Source: Maribacter flavus
GTDB lineage: Bacteria; Bacteroidota; Bacteroidia; Flavobacteriales; Flavobacteriaceae
Length of the DNA: 64,000 nt
Reading direction: 5' to 3'
NCBI RefSeq assembly: GCF_008386635.1
Contig: NZ_VUOE01000001.1
Span: forward strand, 930,001-994,000
Shown here: positions 35,502 through 46,163 of the stretch, piece by piece
Layout of the letters: each line of letters begins with the position of its first letter
How positions within the stretch are numbered: position 1 is the first letter of the stretch
Position numbers and translations under genes: made by a program
Notes under the pieces: model-generated
Database searches by the model: none
Told to the model about the DNA's origin: nothing
What the model saw: the letters and a program-made list of their open reading frames with translations, nothing else

Positions 35502-36956
35502 ATGAATCCTGATTCACATAAACTATCCATTAAGGAAAAAGTTGGCTATAGTTTGGGAGATTTATCCGCCAACCTTGTGTTCCAAACTTTGGTTACCTAC
35601 TTGGCTTATTTCTATACGGATATTTATGGATTGGAAACGGATGATGCCTCGGTTATCATATTTGTGGTTGGTATCATTTCCGCATTCGCCTTTAACCCTA
35701 TTGTTGGTGCACTTGCCGATAGGACAAGGAGTAGGTGGGGAAAATTTAGGCCATGGATATTGTTTACTTCGATACCCTTAGGAATCGTTGCACTTTTAGC
35801 ATTCAGCACACCCAATTTTGAATATACAGGTAAGGTAGTCTACGCCGCGATAACCTATACCCTATTACTGTTATTGTATGCGGCCAACAACCTTCCCTAT
35901 GCCGCTCTTAGCGGAGTTATAACAGGAAGTATGAAGGAGCGCAATAGTATTTCATCCTACCGATTCGTTGCCGTGATGTTTGCGCAATTCTTTGTACAGG
36001 TTTTCATGTTGCCAATCATAATGTATGCTGGTGATGGCAATAAAGCGGAAGGCATTGAAACGGTAATGACCTATTTGGCGGTTATTGGGACCATCATGCT
36101 ATTGATCACCTTTTTTACAACCAAAGAACGTGTTGTCCCTACCCCTGATCAGAAATCTAGCTTAAAGGAAGATTTAGGCGATTTGGTAAAAAACAGACCT
36201 TGGATTATAATGTTGGTACTCACCACCTTGGTGTTCATAACCCTTGCAATGAAGGGAGGATCGTACGTTTATTATTTTGAGAACTATGTAGATGCGGCCA
36301 GTTTGGCAGAATTTATCGCTCCGCTTTTAAGGGCTCTTTCCAGCATAGGTTTGGACTTTTTTGGGGACGATCCAACTTCTGCAGGGTTTGGACTGTTCAA
36401 TGCTGGCGGAATTATTTTTATGATTGTCGGGATTTCATTATCAAAACGTTTGGCGGACAAATATGGAAAAAGAGATGTATTTGGTAGTGCATTGTTCGTA
36501 TCCACTCTATTTATAGCCATTTTCTACTTCTTTTCTTCTACTTCAGTAGAACTTATGTTCCTTTCGCAAATTCTGCACGGGTTTTTCTACGGCATAACCA
36601 TTCCACTCTTGTGGGCCATGATTGCAGATGTTGCAGATTATTCCGAATGGAAGAACAATAGACGGGCCACGGCCATTATTTTTTCCGCCATGATGATCGG
36701 GTTAAAGCTAGGGCTCACTATTGGCGGTTCACTCGTAACGTGGATACTTGGGATTTACAATTACATTCCTAAGAAATTTGCCTCCAACGGTGCTGTAGTT
36801 CAACCGGATAGCGCAATCGAAGGTACAAGAATGTTGGTTAGCATATACCCATCCATAGCATTTTTAATGGGAATAGCACTACTATTTTTTTATGAGATTA
36901 ATAAAAAAATGGAGACCCAGATTGAAAACGATTTAATTAGAAATAGACAAAAATAA
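35502..36956 (+). CDS. GPH-family sugar:cation symporter
   Basis: A 484-residue inner-membrane carrier with about twelve hydrophobic helices. The start, KEKVGYSLGDLSANLVFQTLVTYLAYFYTDIYGL, and the loop ADRTRSRWGKFRPWILF are the marks of the glycoside-pentoside-hexuronide family (as in melibiose and xyloside carriers). The late loop has MIADVADYSEWKNNRRATAI, also conserved in the family. It probably imports xylobiose or other short xylo-oligosaccharides from the periplasm together with a cation. It stands between GH10 and a cytoplasmic GH43, which supports this substrate. Confidence 0.93.
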   Translation: MNPDSHKLSIKEKVGYSLGDLSANLVFQTLVTYLAYFYTDIYGLETDDASVIIFVVGIISAFAFNPIVGALADRTRSRWGKFRPWILFTSIPLGIVALLAFSTPNFEYTGKVVYAAITYTLLLLLYAANNLPYAALSGVITGSMKERNSISSYRFVAVMFAQFFVQVFMLPIIMYAGDGNKAEGIETVMTYLAVIGTIMLLITFFTTKERVVPTPDQKSSLKEDLGDLVKNRPWIIMLVLTTLVFITLAMKGGSYVYYFENYVDAASLAEFIAPLLRALSSIGLDFFGDDPTSAGFGLFNAGGIIFMIVGISLSKRLADKYGKRDVFGSALFVSTLFIAIFYFFSSTSVELMFLSQILHGFFYGITIPLLWAMIADVADYSEWKNNRRATAIIFSAMMIGLKLGLTIGGSLVTWILGIYNYIPKKFASNGAVVQPDSAIEGTRMLVSIYPSIAFLMGIALLFFYEINKKMETQIENDLIRNRQK

Positions 36957-36961
36957 ATAGC

Positions 36962-37999
36962 ATGCCTGAAGAGAGTTTAGATCAAATAAATTTTGACAAA
37001 TTGAATGAAAAGGCGATTTCAAGTCCACTAGTAAAGCATATATATACAGCAGACCCTTCTGCTCATTATTATAATGGTAAAATATACATCTATCCCTCAC
37101 ATGATATAGACGCTGGCGAGGCTTTTGACGACTTAGGGAGTCATTTTGCCATGGAGGACTATCATGTCCTATCCATGGATTCCATTGATAGTCCGGCAGT
37201 TGATCATGGAATTGCCCTCCATGTAAATGATGTTCCTTGGGCGGAGAGACAGATGTGGGCGCCTGATGCTGCGTATAAAGGCGGTAAATATTATTTGTTT
37301 TTTCCTGCAAAGGCCCATGACGGCATTTTTAGGATAGGTGTTGCCGTAAGCGATTCTCCAACCGGCCCCTTCACACCACAACCGCAAGCTATAAAGAATA
37401 GCTTTTCCATAGACCCAGCAGTCTTTGAAGATGAAGATGGAAGCTTCTATATGTATTTTGGTGGTCTTTGGGGCGGTCAATTGCAACGATGGCGAAATGG
37501 CTCATTTAATGGTAAAGAACCTGAGAGTCCAACAGCACATCTACCCAATGACGATGAAATGGCACTAATGCCCAAGATTGCAAAAATGACCGATGATTTA
37601 CTTGAGTTTGCTGAAAAACCTAAAGATGCCTTAATCATTGATGAAAATGGCAATCCGCTTTTGGCCGGGGATAACAAAAGACGATTCTTTGAGGCCGCCT
37701 GGTTACATAAATACAAAGGAAAGTACTATTTCTCCTACTCTACTGGCGACACTCATTTTATATGTTATGCCGTTGGTGATAATCCATATGGGCCATTTAC
37801 CTATAAGGGAAGGATCCTCGAACCGGTAGTTGGTTGGACAACCCACCATTCAATATGTAAAGTAGACGAAAAATGGTATCTTTTCTATCATGATTCCTCA
37901 TTATCTAAGGGCGTAACCCATCTAAGGTGCGTTAAGATTGCTGAAATTGAACACCTAAGCGATGGAACCATAAAAACGCTCAAACCTTATAGGGACTGA
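36962..37999 (+). CDS. cytoplasmic GH43 beta-xylosidase-type enzyme
   Basis: A 345-residue single-domain five-bladed propeller with no signal peptide. The catalytic triad can be seen: Asp31 in YTADPSAHYYNGKIYIY (base), Asp151 in SIDPAVFEDEDG (pKa modulator) and Glu244 in RFFEAAWLHKYKGKYYF (acid). Wording such as SHDIDAGEAFDDLGSHFAMEDY is typical of the GH43_1-like xylosidases of Bacteroidota. It would release xylose, or possibly arabinose, from short oligosaccharides carried in by the symporter encoded five bases upstream. It ends the GH10-symporter-GH43 unit. Confidence 0.9.
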   Translation: MPEESLDQINFDKLNEKAISSPLVKHIYTADPSAHYYNGKIYIYPSHDIDAGEAFDDLGSHFAMEDYHVLSMDSIDSPAVDHGIALHVNDVPWAERQMWAPDAAYKGGKYYLFFPAKAHDGIFRIGVAVSDSPTGPFTPQPQAIKNSFSIDPAVFEDEDGSFYMYFGGLWGGQLQRWRNGSFNGKEPESPTAHLPNDDEMALMPKIAKMTDDLLEFAEKPKDALIIDENGNPLLAGDNKRRFFEAAWLHKYKGKYYFSYSTGDTHFICYAVGDNPYGPFTYKGRILEPVVGWTTHHSICKVDEKWYLFYHDSSLSKGVTHLRCVKIAEIEHLSDGTIKTLKPYRD

Positions 38000-38079
38000 T
38001 AATAGTTTTAAAATTAGACTATTGCTTTTAAAGTACTAAGAAACATCACCGAAGGTTAAAAGAATTGATTTTGTTTCTA

Positions 38080-41000
38080 CTAATTTTTTGAGAGTGGAAT
38101 CGTTTTTCTAAAAAACCTTAAAGTATCGTTTTGTAAACCTAAAATTATTAGTTCATCGTCGGAATGGCTTTTCAGTCTTAACAAAGACCGTGCTTCCCCA
38201 GTAATGTCAAAACCACTTTTACTTGATTTGATCAATTCAAATTCACCTTTAGTCCGATTATATTCCAGCGTCTGTCCTATACCTGCATCATAATGGCCGG
38301 TTAGGATTTCAGTGTTCATAAAATTACCTACACTCAACAATTCCATAGCATCATCACCATTAATATCGATGTCAATAAAATCGAAAATAGGAGACCATTG
38401 CAACTGCTCGGGTAGTGGAGATTTCCTAAATTTTCCATTTCCCGTATTCTCAAAATACATGGAGGCCAGTTCATATGCTTTGAAAATAGAATTTGAATCC
38501 ATTTTCTCCTTATCGAATAGTTCCCCAAAAGTTTTCTCCCCGTAATCATGGTAATTTTTTGTCAACTTTCTAATTAATGGCAACTGTTTCATCAAAGTAC
38601 CCCTTGCCTGTAAAATGTACTCCTTACCCTGATTGAAATACGTTATAATAGGTTCAATGGAGCCATTTTTATCAAAGTCATGGGCGTAAAGTCTTAGTGG
38701 TTCCTCTCCAGTTGCGTAAAAGGGATTGTTCAAGCCCCAATTACCGGCTACGAAATCCATATCGCCGTCCCCATCAAAATCTCCAGCCCTTAAACAATTC
38801 CACCATCCGTGTGTGTTTTTTAATCCATTATCGCTCAAATCGAGAGCCAATCGACCTTGCTTGTTCAAAAAAAGTTGAACCGGATTCCACTCGCCCACCA
38901 AAATAAGGTCGATCCACCCATCATTATTTATGTCTGCAGCAGATGCATCCGTAATCATTCCAGGGTAAACCAGTTCTGGGGCAATTTTCTTTGTTACATC
39001 CATAAAAACACCTTGGTTATTCTCCAAAAGATAGGATCTTGGTGAGAAAGGAAAATTATTGGGGTCTAAACGACCTGCTACAAAAAGGTCTTGATCTCCA
39101 TCTTTATCGAAATCAAGAGGAACGACGGTATTGGTTGGAAATGAAATTTTGGGAAGTGCATCGGTTTCCATATTAAAAAAACCATTTCCGTCGTTCAAAT
39201 AAAGAACGTCTTGGTACAAATCAGTATCGGCATAATTTTCTGAACTTCCGTTTGCAAGATATAGATCTAAATCCCCATCATTGTCCGCATCAAAAAAGCA
39301 GCCAGCTGAATTTTCACTTCTAATTTCATCTTGGGATTTCTGAAATGGAGATTTAACAAAGTTGCCATTTGCTGACTGTACATAGAAGTTGGCAGGATTA
39401 TTTGCAGTTCCTCCCACAAAAAAGTCTTCTAGACCATCGCCATTTATATCTCCTCCTAAAAGAATGGGGCCTGGCCTACTGTAGCCTCTAAAAAGCAGCG
39501 GCCATTTTTTAAAATCGTCAAAGGTGTTTTCTTGGTGGACATAGACGGAGTCCAAAGGAGGGGCAATCTCCTCCAAATAGGCTTTTTCAAGTTTTTTTGA
39601 AATTTTAACATCAATCTTTGAATTTCCTTTTATTGGAGCAATCGTTTGATTGGTATCAACATTTTGTAACAATGTTGTAGCATCATCGGGCCAGATTACC
39701 CTGATCGAATCAATAATCGCTGCATTTCCCAAACCAAAGTGCATAAAAGGTTCAACAGATGATAGATATCCACGCTGGGGATGGAATTCCCCGTATTGCT
39801 TTCCCTTTTTGGAATAGACCCATACCTTGGCCCCAATATTCTCTGCATTTGGATTGAACTTCAACCTTAGATAGCTGGAATTATCCTTTTTAACATCCGT
39901 ACTTTTATTCTCAAAAAGAAGTATTTCATCATCGATGTTATTGGTAAGAATGTCAAGATCGCCATCCAAATCCAAATCTGCATATACTGCACCGTTTGAA
40001 TAAGATGGCACCTGTATACCACTGGTGGCCGTTTCATTTTCGAACTTGTTCTGGCCCCTGTTTCTGAAGAAGAAGTTTGACTTTTTTACCCCATCCATTT
40101 TTTTCAGTTGATCGACAAGTGCCTTTCTCTTTTCTTCAAAAGAACCAAAGACATTTGAAGAGTTATTGAAATCCACAAAATCCATATCGGTAATATCTTT
40201 TTTATAACCATTGGTAATATAGATATCCCGAAGTCCGTCATTGTCAAAATCAGCTATCAAGGGTGCCCAACTCCAATCCGTAGCCGAAACACCGGCAAAA
40301 TTTCCAATATCACTGAATCCTGAGGATGTACTCACCTGAAGTACGTTTCTAACGAATTGCGGTTGGTAACCTGCTTTAACCGATGAATTAAACCTGTCGA
40401 AAGGTATTTCGGAAAACATGGTTTTCCTTCTTAAATTATCTTCTGGAAACATATCCAAAACCAAAAAATCAAGCCCTCCATCATTGTTGATATCGGCTAC
40501 ATCTATACCCATACTATTGTGGCTCTGATGCTTAAAATATTCAGAAACTTTATTGGTGAATGTGCCGTTTCCATTATTCACGTACAGCACATCATTGGAC
40601 AGAAAGTCATTAGCTACGTAAATGTCCGGATATTGGTCCCCATTAATATCCATTACAGCAACGCCCAAGCTCCATCCCTCAATAGAGATTCCCGCTTCCC
40701 TTGAAACATCCTCAAACTGGAGAACGCCATTTTTATTGGTTCCGTTGTTCCTGTAAAGTTTATCCGTACTTTTTCCCCTGCCATCCTTTCGTTGACCAAA
40801 AGCATTGTTCTTAGGGTATTCTTCTTTGGAATTGTTGGCCAAAAAAAGGTCCAAATCGCCATCCCTATCATAATCCAGCCAAACGGCCTGCATCGTGTAG
40901 GAAGAATCTGCGATGTTCATTTCACTTGCAAGGTTCCTAAATTTTATTTCCTCCTTGGATTCCGTTTCATTGAGGTAAAAATAGTTTTTAGTGTTTCCCA

Positions 41001-41406
41001 AAAAAAGATCGTGGGCCGTCGAAATATGGATATCCGGTTTCCCGTCATTGTTAATATCAACAATGGACACACCGGTACACCAAGCATCGGTTATGATTCC
41101 GGAAGACGAAGTGACATCTTTAAACTGAAGCTTCCCAATATTTTGATAGATACGGCTAATGACCATGTTACCAGAAAAAACGACATCAGGCAGACCATCT
41201 GAATTAAAATCCCCAATCCCCACTCCACCTCCATTAAACAGATATTCATAATCTATAATATTCAATGTTTCATTCTCTGTAATAGTGTTCCTGAAAGTGA
41301 GGCCTGAGTGTTCGGTCGTTACCTTTTTAAACAATGTATTTTCAGGCTTTTTGGTCTCACAACCAAACAAGAGAACACATAAAATAAAACCGCTAATCCA
41401 ACGCAT
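38080..41406 (-). CDS. large VCBS/FG-GAP repeat lipoprotein (ASPIC/UnbV type)
   Basis: A 1108-residue lipoprotein counted from the ATG at 41406, which gives a signal peptide with lipobox LFGC (cysteine 16); the longest frame begins at 41463. It contains many FG-GAP/VCBS blades with the calcium-loop pattern DxNxDGxxD (GIGDFNSDGLPDVVFSGN, DYDRDGDLDLFLANNS, DINGDQYPDIYVANDF and others) and an ASPIC/UnbV-like segment around 545-600 (NAENIGAKVWVYSKKGKQYGE). Such proteins often follow SusC and SusD in marine Bacteroidota and may bind glycans at the surface; the exact role is unknown. It is the third gene of the SusC/SusD unit, 55-112 bases behind susD. Confidence 0.9.
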   Translation of the reverse strand: MRWISGFILCVLLFGCETKKPENTLFKKVTTEHSGLTFRNTITENETLNIIDYEYLFNGGGVGIGDFNSDGLPDVVFSGNMVISRIYQNIGKLQFKDVTSSSGIITDAWCTGVSIVDINNDGKPDIHISTAHDLFLGNTKNYFYLNETESKEEIKFRNLASEMNIADSSYTMQAVWLDYDRDGDLDLFLANNSKEEYPKNNAFGQRKDGRGKSTDKLYRNNGTNKNGVLQFEDVSREAGISIEGWSLGVAVMDINGDQYPDIYVANDFLSNDVLYVNNGNGTFTNKVSEYFKHQSHNSMGIDVADINNDGGLDFLVLDMFPEDNLRRKTMFSEIPFDRFNSSVKAGYQPQFVRNVLQVSTSSGFSDIGNFAGVSATDWSWAPLIADFDNDGLRDIYITNGYKKDITDMDFVDFNNSSNVFGSFEEKRKALVDQLKKMDGVKKSNFFFRNRGQNKFENETATSGIQVPSYSNGAVYADLDLDGDLDILTNNIDDEILLFENKSTDVKKDNSSYLRLKFNPNAENIGAKVWVYSKKGKQYGEFHPQRGYLSSVEPFMHFGLGNAAIIDSIRVIWPDDATTLLQNVDTNQTIAPIKGNSKIDVKISKKLEKAYLEEIAPPLDSVYVHQENTFDDFKKWPLLFRGYSRPGPILLGGDINGDGLEDFFVGGTANNPANFYVQSANGNFVKSPFQKSQDEIRSENSAGCFFDADNDGDLDLYLANGSSENYADTDLYQDVLYLNDGNGFFNMETDALPKISFPTNTVVPLDFDKDGDQDLFVAGRLDPNNFPFSPRSYLLENNQGVFMDVTKKIAPELVYPGMITDASAADINNDGWIDLILVGEWNPVQLFLNKQGRLALDLSDNGLKNTHGWWNCLRAGDFDGDGDMDFVAGNWGLNNPFYATGEEPLRLYAHDFDKNGSIEPIITYFNQGKEYILQARGTLMKQLPLIRKLTKNYHDYGEKTFGELFDKEKMDSNSIFKAYELASMYFENTGNGKFRKSPLPEQLQWSPIFDFIDIDINGDDAMELLSVGNFMNTEILTGHYDAGIGQTLEYNRTKGEFELIKSSKSGFDITGEARSLLRLKSHSDDELIILGLQNDTLRFFRKTIPLSKN

Positions 41407-41518
41407 ATAGTAAAATACTAAATAATATAGATAAGTATAAAAGGGAAGTGCCAAAACCCTCACGGTTTTGGCACTACCAATAAAAACTAACTCAATCTAA
41501 CTAATATTTATATGACTA

Positions 41519-43060
41519 CTAATAACCAGGGTTTTGATCAGATTCCGACAATTTAGCATTGTTATCAATCTCACTTTGTGGTATAGGGAGTAGTTCCAAT
41601 TTTGGTTCAAAATGTGAAATAGGTTCGGCAGGCAACTTACCTTCCTTTCTCCATCTTAAAATATCCCTATTCCTAATTTGCTCTGAACTTAGTTCTACAC
41701 GCTTTTCATGGATAATGGCTTCCATAACCTCGGTTGGGTTACTAACAGGAAAATTAGTAGTAGGATATGGCGGCATATCTACACTAGGCCTTGCACGAAC
41801 TTGATTCAATAACGCTATTGCCCTTGCAGGGTTACCTAACTCCAATTCACATTCTGCCAAGTTGATCAGGACTTCCGCATAGCGAATTACCCTCATGTTG
41901 ATACCTCCTGTTAGGAATCCTCCAGGATCGGTTTTGTACATAAGCGAATACTTTCTCCAGCTTATTTTTGTGGTAACGCCCTCAAATGTGGTCTCCTCGC
42001 CTTGGACATCTGTCAAAACACTTTCTCCATTATTAAAAGTATCACCCAAGGAATAAAAACTTTTTGCAAATCTTGGGTCATCTTTCGCATCGCCTTTGGA
42101 TACACGTTCAAACTCATTTAATAGACCATCTGAAGGTATTAAGTTTCTCCAACCCACAGCAGAATATTCCTGTGTTCTAACACTTTGCTCGTTACCTACG
42201 CCGTCACCCGTTCCGTTCCAGTTGAAACCACCAACGTTCGAGTAACCAATCTCTGCAATGGACTCCCTATTATATTCATTCTCCTCTTGAAAGTTATCAT
42301 CGAACTCATCTACCAAGGCGTATTCACCTGAGTCTACTATGGCTTCAAAAGCGGTTTTTGCTCCTGCATAGTCACCTGTAAACATTAAAGCACGTCCTAA
42401 CATTGCCTGAGCGGAACCTTTTGAAAACCTGCCAGGTTGTTCAGTCTGTGATGCCAAAGGCAATCCTGCTGCAGCGTCCCTTAGGTCTTGGATGGCCAAA
42501 TCCAGTACTTCTTGCTGTGATGATTTTGGAGCACTGTCCTCAAATGTTCCAGCATAGGTGGTATAGATGGGAACTCCTCCCCAAAGACTTCCTAACTCAA
42601 AATAGGCCCAACCTCTTGTGAACTTGGCTTCTGCAATTAAGGCCGTCCGTAAGCTTTCGCTTATATCCGCTACTTCAGGCCCTTGGGTTATTACAATATT
42701 TGACCTTAAAATTACAGCGTACAAGCCTGTCCATACATCCCTAGCGACCGAATTACCAGGGTCATTGGTACCGATTAACAACTGATTTCTTGGCGTTTCT
42801 AATTGGCCTCCGCCGGCTTTATTATCATCGCCCCTTAAATCGTGTAAAAAGAAATATTCCCTTGCATACAACTGAAGACTCTGTAGGGATGCATAGATGG
42901 AGTAAACACCGCTCCTTAACTCGTCTCCGTTCTTGTAAAATGTAGCAACAACGACTTCATTAGGGTTCGTTAGATCCAAATCTTCCCTTCCGCATGATAA
43001 GCTGAAGAGAAAAGCCGCAATTATGGCAATCGTGGGTTTTAAGTTTTTCATATTTTTCAT
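41519..43060 (-). CDS. SusD/RagB-type surface lipoprotein
   Basis: A 513-residue lipoprotein with the lipobox SLSC just before Gly-Arg-Glu-Asp; a second ATG at 43051 is an equally good start. Family motifs are TRGWAYFELGSLWGGVPIYT, KGSAQAMLGRALMFTGDY and, near the C-terminus, RYAEVLINLAECELELGNP and LLPIPQSEIDNNAKLSESDQ, ending with NPGY. It forms the lid over the SusC pore and captures oligosaccharides. The linked xylan enzymes indicate a glucuronoarabinoxylan-type ligand. It follows susC by 22 bases. Confidence 0.94.
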   Translation of the reverse strand: MKNMKNLKPTIAIIAAFLFSLSCGREDLDLTNPNEVVVATFYKNGDELRSGVYSIYASLQSLQLYAREYFFLHDLRGDDNKAGGGQLETPRNQLLIGTNDPGNSVARDVWTGLYAVILRSNIVITQGPEVADISESLRTALIAEAKFTRGWAYFELGSLWGGVPIYTTYAGTFEDSAPKSSQQEVLDLAIQDLRDAAAGLPLASQTEQPGRFSKGSAQAMLGRALMFTGDYAGAKTAFEAIVDSGEYALVDEFDDNFQEENEYNRESIAEIGYSNVGGFNWNGTGDGVGNEQSVRTQEYSAVGWRNLIPSDGLLNEFERVSKGDAKDDPRFAKSFYSLGDTFNNGESVLTDVQGEETTFEGVTTKISWRKYSLMYKTDPGGFLTGGINMRVIRYAEVLINLAECELELGNPARAIALLNQVRARPSVDMPPYPTTNFPVSNPTEVMEAIIHEKRVELSSEQIRNRDILRWRKEGKLPAEPISHFEPKLELLPIPQSEIDNNAKLSESDQNPGY

Positions 43061-43082
43061 TTTATTTTCTTTTATAACAATT

Positions 43083-46000
43083 TTAAAATCCTAATTCCAA
43101 TCCTATTAAGATAGTACGGGGTCTTGGATATTGCCCGTAATCCACACCTTGGATATTCAGGTTGTTGTTTCTTGCCCCAATTTCAGGGTCATATCCTTGG
43201 TATTTTGTGAAAGTCAACAAATTGTTTCCAGAAAGATACACGTTAAAATTGCTAAGACCGGCCAAGCCCCTGTCCAACCAATCTTGTGGAAACCTATAGC
43301 CGATTTTTAGGTTCTGCAATCTTAAAAATGAGGCATCCTCCACAAAGCGATCTGATGTTCTGGTATTCTGGTTGGGATCACCATTTACCATTCTTGGTAT
43401 GTTCGTATCTGTGTTGGTAGGGGTCCAAGCATCCAATACCTGGGTACCATGATTAAACAGTCTTAACCCTCCTTCAGTATATACCCTTGTAGCATTGTAA
43501 ACATCATTTCCTTGATTTCCATACCAGTACATATTAAGATATAAATTTTTATAGGAAGCGTCAAAGTTTAAACCGTAGGAGAAATCAGGAATAAAACTAC
43601 CAATGACATCACGGTCGTCCGCAGTTATATCACCACTGCCATCCAAATCCTGAAAAATAAGATCTCCAGGCGCAGCATTACTTTGATACGGTGTGGATGC
43701 GTCACCATCAAGTGCATTATATTGATCAATTTGAGCTTGGCTTTGGAAAATACCCTCGACCTTCCATCCATAAAAGGATTGAATAGGGTCGCCTACAGCG
43801 GTACGGGTTATGTCAAAACCACCCGCATCGGCATTTTGACCACCAAAAATACTAGCGGATTCAGTAGCTAATGCCACTACCTCATTTCTAAAAAGCCCAA
43901 CATTAGCAGCAACGTTCCACTGAAATTCGGTTCCTGGTTTTGAATAATAAGAAGTGCTAAAATCCATACCCCAGTTTTCCATACCCCCTACATTGGCAAT
44001 CGTGTTTCCTGCGAAACCAAGTGAGGCAGGAATAGGAACATTAAGAATCAAATTGTCCGTAGTTCGCTTATACCATTCCGCAGACAACTGAACCCTATTT
44101 TGATATAAGCCCAAATCAAAACCTACGTTGGTCATAGTTGTCACCTCCCACTCCAATTCAGCATTGGCAAGACGATTGAAAAAAGCCCCTTGTACTTCCT
44201 CATTGTTTATAATAGCGTTGGTGTTGGTAGAGATACCGGCCTGACTTTCAAAATCACCGATTCCTTCGAAACCAACTTGACCCCAACTTCCCCTAATTTT
44301 TAATTCTGACAAGTTTTCAAGTCCTTGCATAAAAGGTTCTTCAGCTATATTCCAACCAGCGGATATTCCCGGAAAGGTTTTCCACTTGAATCCATCGGAA
44401 AATTTTGAGGAACCGTCACGCCTTAATGAAGCGCTTAACAAATAACGACCACCAAAATCATAGTTCAATCTTCCCAAGAAGGAATAAATGACATTGGAGC
44501 CTTCCGTTCCGCTAACTGTTTGTGCCTGGGTTCCCTGGAGAACATTTAAGTCATTACTTAAACGACGACCATTACCGGTTATAGTGTAAATATCAAAATC
44601 TTGTCTTTCTGCAACGGCTATGGCATCGATATTATGCTTACCAAAAGTCTTAACAAAGTTCAATTGGTTTGAAAAATAATTTCCAGTGGAGGTGTTCTGT
44701 TGATCTATTGTAATATTTTCTACCCTACCAGCAAATCCGTCAAAATATATGGGTTGCAATTGCAGGTTTCTGAAATTGTTCCAATCGATACCCGCTGTAA
44801 AACGATAATCCAATCCATCAAAAAGTTTAACATTGGCGTAGGCCGTACCAAAAATCCGTACATTGGAGTTTGTATTTCTGTCTATTACCGCGGGTCTTAA
44901 TGGGTTTTCAGGATCCGTACCATCAGCGCCATCTGGCGCTCTAAGACCTCCTGGCAATGTTGGGTCCCTCAACGGTATATAAGGTATACCTCTTATAATG
45001 TTTTGAATCTGAGTTCTTCCTCCCAACTCCGCTTCATTTAGTCTTTCACCATTGGATATTGTGAAAGATTCTCCAACCGATAACCAATCATTGATATCAT
45101 GATCTGAGTTCACCCTAAAATTATATCTAGAAAAACCGGTTCCCAACATAATACCGTCTTGCTTAAAATAGCCAAATGAAGCATACACCCTAGAAGCTTC
45201 AGAGCCTCCTCTAACACTAAGGTGATGCTGGGTGGTGATACCCGTGGTAAAAACGGCATCCTGATAATCTGAATCGGTTTCAGCATAGGTTTGGGTTGCA
45301 CCAGGATAAATAGGCGTATTCAATTCACTCCAACGGGAAGGATACGTGGCTCCAGCATTATCCAATAATTCCCTTCCAAATTCGAGATATTGCTCTCGGT
45401 TCAATAAATCCAATTTGTTGGAAGCATTTGCAAACCCGCTAAATGTGCGATAATTCAGTTCAACCCCATTTGCGGCCCTGCCTTTTTTAGTGGTGACCAA
45501 TATAACTCCGTTAGCAGCTCTTGAACCATAAATGGCGGCAGCACTGGCATCCTTAAGTACTGAAATGGAAGCGATGTCATTATTATCGAAGTCGCCCAGA
45601 CCACCTACCGGATATCCATCTACAACGTAAAGAGGACTTGATGCAAAACTAATGGAGCCAATACCACGAATACGCACAATTGGATCGGTACCAGGTCCCC
45701 CTGAATTATTGATTTGGATACCAGGAACACGACCTTGGAGTGCCTCGGCAAAACTCACAACCGGGAGCGCAACGATATCTTGAGAAGAAACGGTAGAAAC
45801 GGCTCCGGTTACAGATTCCTTTTTCTGAGTACCATATCCTATTAGAACTACCTCATCCAGCGCCTCCGTATCCTCTAGAAGAACTAAGTTTATTGTAGAC
45901 CGACCATCGACCTGAATTTGTTGTGTCTTAAATCCAATGTAACTAAAGGCTAAGGACCCATTGGAGGGAACGTTTGAAAGAACGTAGTTTCCATCAAAAT

Positions 46001-46163
46001 CCGTTTGGGTACCATTACTGGTGCCTGCAACCAAAATCGATGCTCCGGGTAGCGGTGTTCCAGTATCATCGGTCACTGTACCCGTAACAGTCAACGTTTG
46101 GGAAAATGCCAATTGCAATCCTAAGATAAATGTTGCAATCAAGGCTGTTTTAAATCTATTCAT
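43083..46163 (-). CDS. SusC/RagA-type TonB-dependent transporter
   Basis: A 1026-residue importer from the ATG at 46163, which starts a normal signal peptide (MNRFKTALIATFILGL, cut near AFSQ); a further ATG at 46193 adds ten unlikely residues. A carboxypeptidase-regulatory-like domain (GTVTDDTGTPLPGASI), the SusC box EVVLIGYGTQKKE, the plug with VVDGYPVGG and SISVLKDASAAAIYGSRAANG, and a barrel ending in GLELGF follow. It imports large oligosaccharides across the outer membrane with TonB energy, together with the SusD encoded next. A TACATTTG element lies about 75 bases upstream. The hybrid sensor at 29920 is the likely regulator. Confidence 0.95.
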   Translation of the reverse strand: MNRFKTALIATFILGLQLAFSQTLTVTGTVTDDTGTPLPGASILVAGTSNGTQTDFDGNYVLSNVPSNGSLAFSYIGFKTQQIQVDGRSTINLVLLEDTEALDEVVLIGYGTQKKESVTGAVSTVSSQDIVALPVVSFAEALQGRVPGIQINNSGGPGTDPIVRIRGIGSISFASSPLYVVDGYPVGGLGDFDNNDIASISVLKDASAAAIYGSRAANGVILVTTKKGRAANGVELNYRTFSGFANASNKLDLLNREQYLEFGRELLDNAGATYPSRWSELNTPIYPGATQTYAETDSDYQDAVFTTGITTQHHLSVRGGSEASRVYASFGYFKQDGIMLGTGFSRYNFRVNSDHDINDWLSVGESFTISNGERLNEAELGGRTQIQNIIRGIPYIPLRDPTLPGGLRAPDGADGTDPENPLRPAVIDRNTNSNVRIFGTAYANVKLFDGLDYRFTAGIDWNNFRNLQLQPIYFDGFAGRVENITIDQQNTSTGNYFSNQLNFVKTFGKHNIDAIAVAERQDFDIYTITGNGRRLSNDLNVLQGTQAQTVSGTEGSNVIYSFLGRLNYDFGGRYLLSASLRRDGSSKFSDGFKWKTFPGISAGWNIAEEPFMQGLENLSELKIRGSWGQVGFEGIGDFESQAGISTNTNAIINNEEVQGAFFNRLANAELEWEVTTMTNVGFDLGLYQNRVQLSAEWYKRTTDNLILNVPIPASLGFAGNTIANVGGMENWGMDFSTSYYSKPGTEFQWNVAANVGLFRNEVVALATESASIFGGQNADAGGFDITRTAVGDPIQSFYGWKVEGIFQSQAQIDQYNALDGDASTPYQSNAAPGDLIFQDLDGSGDITADDRDVIGSFIPDFSYGLNFDASYKNLYLNMYWYGNQGNDVYNATRVYTEGGLRLFNHGTQVLDAWTPTNTDTNIPRMVNGDPNQNTRTSDRFVEDASFLRLQNLKIGYRFPQDWLDRGLAGLSNFNVYLSGNNLLTFTKYQGYDPEIGARNNNLNIQGVDYGQYPRPRTILIGLELGF

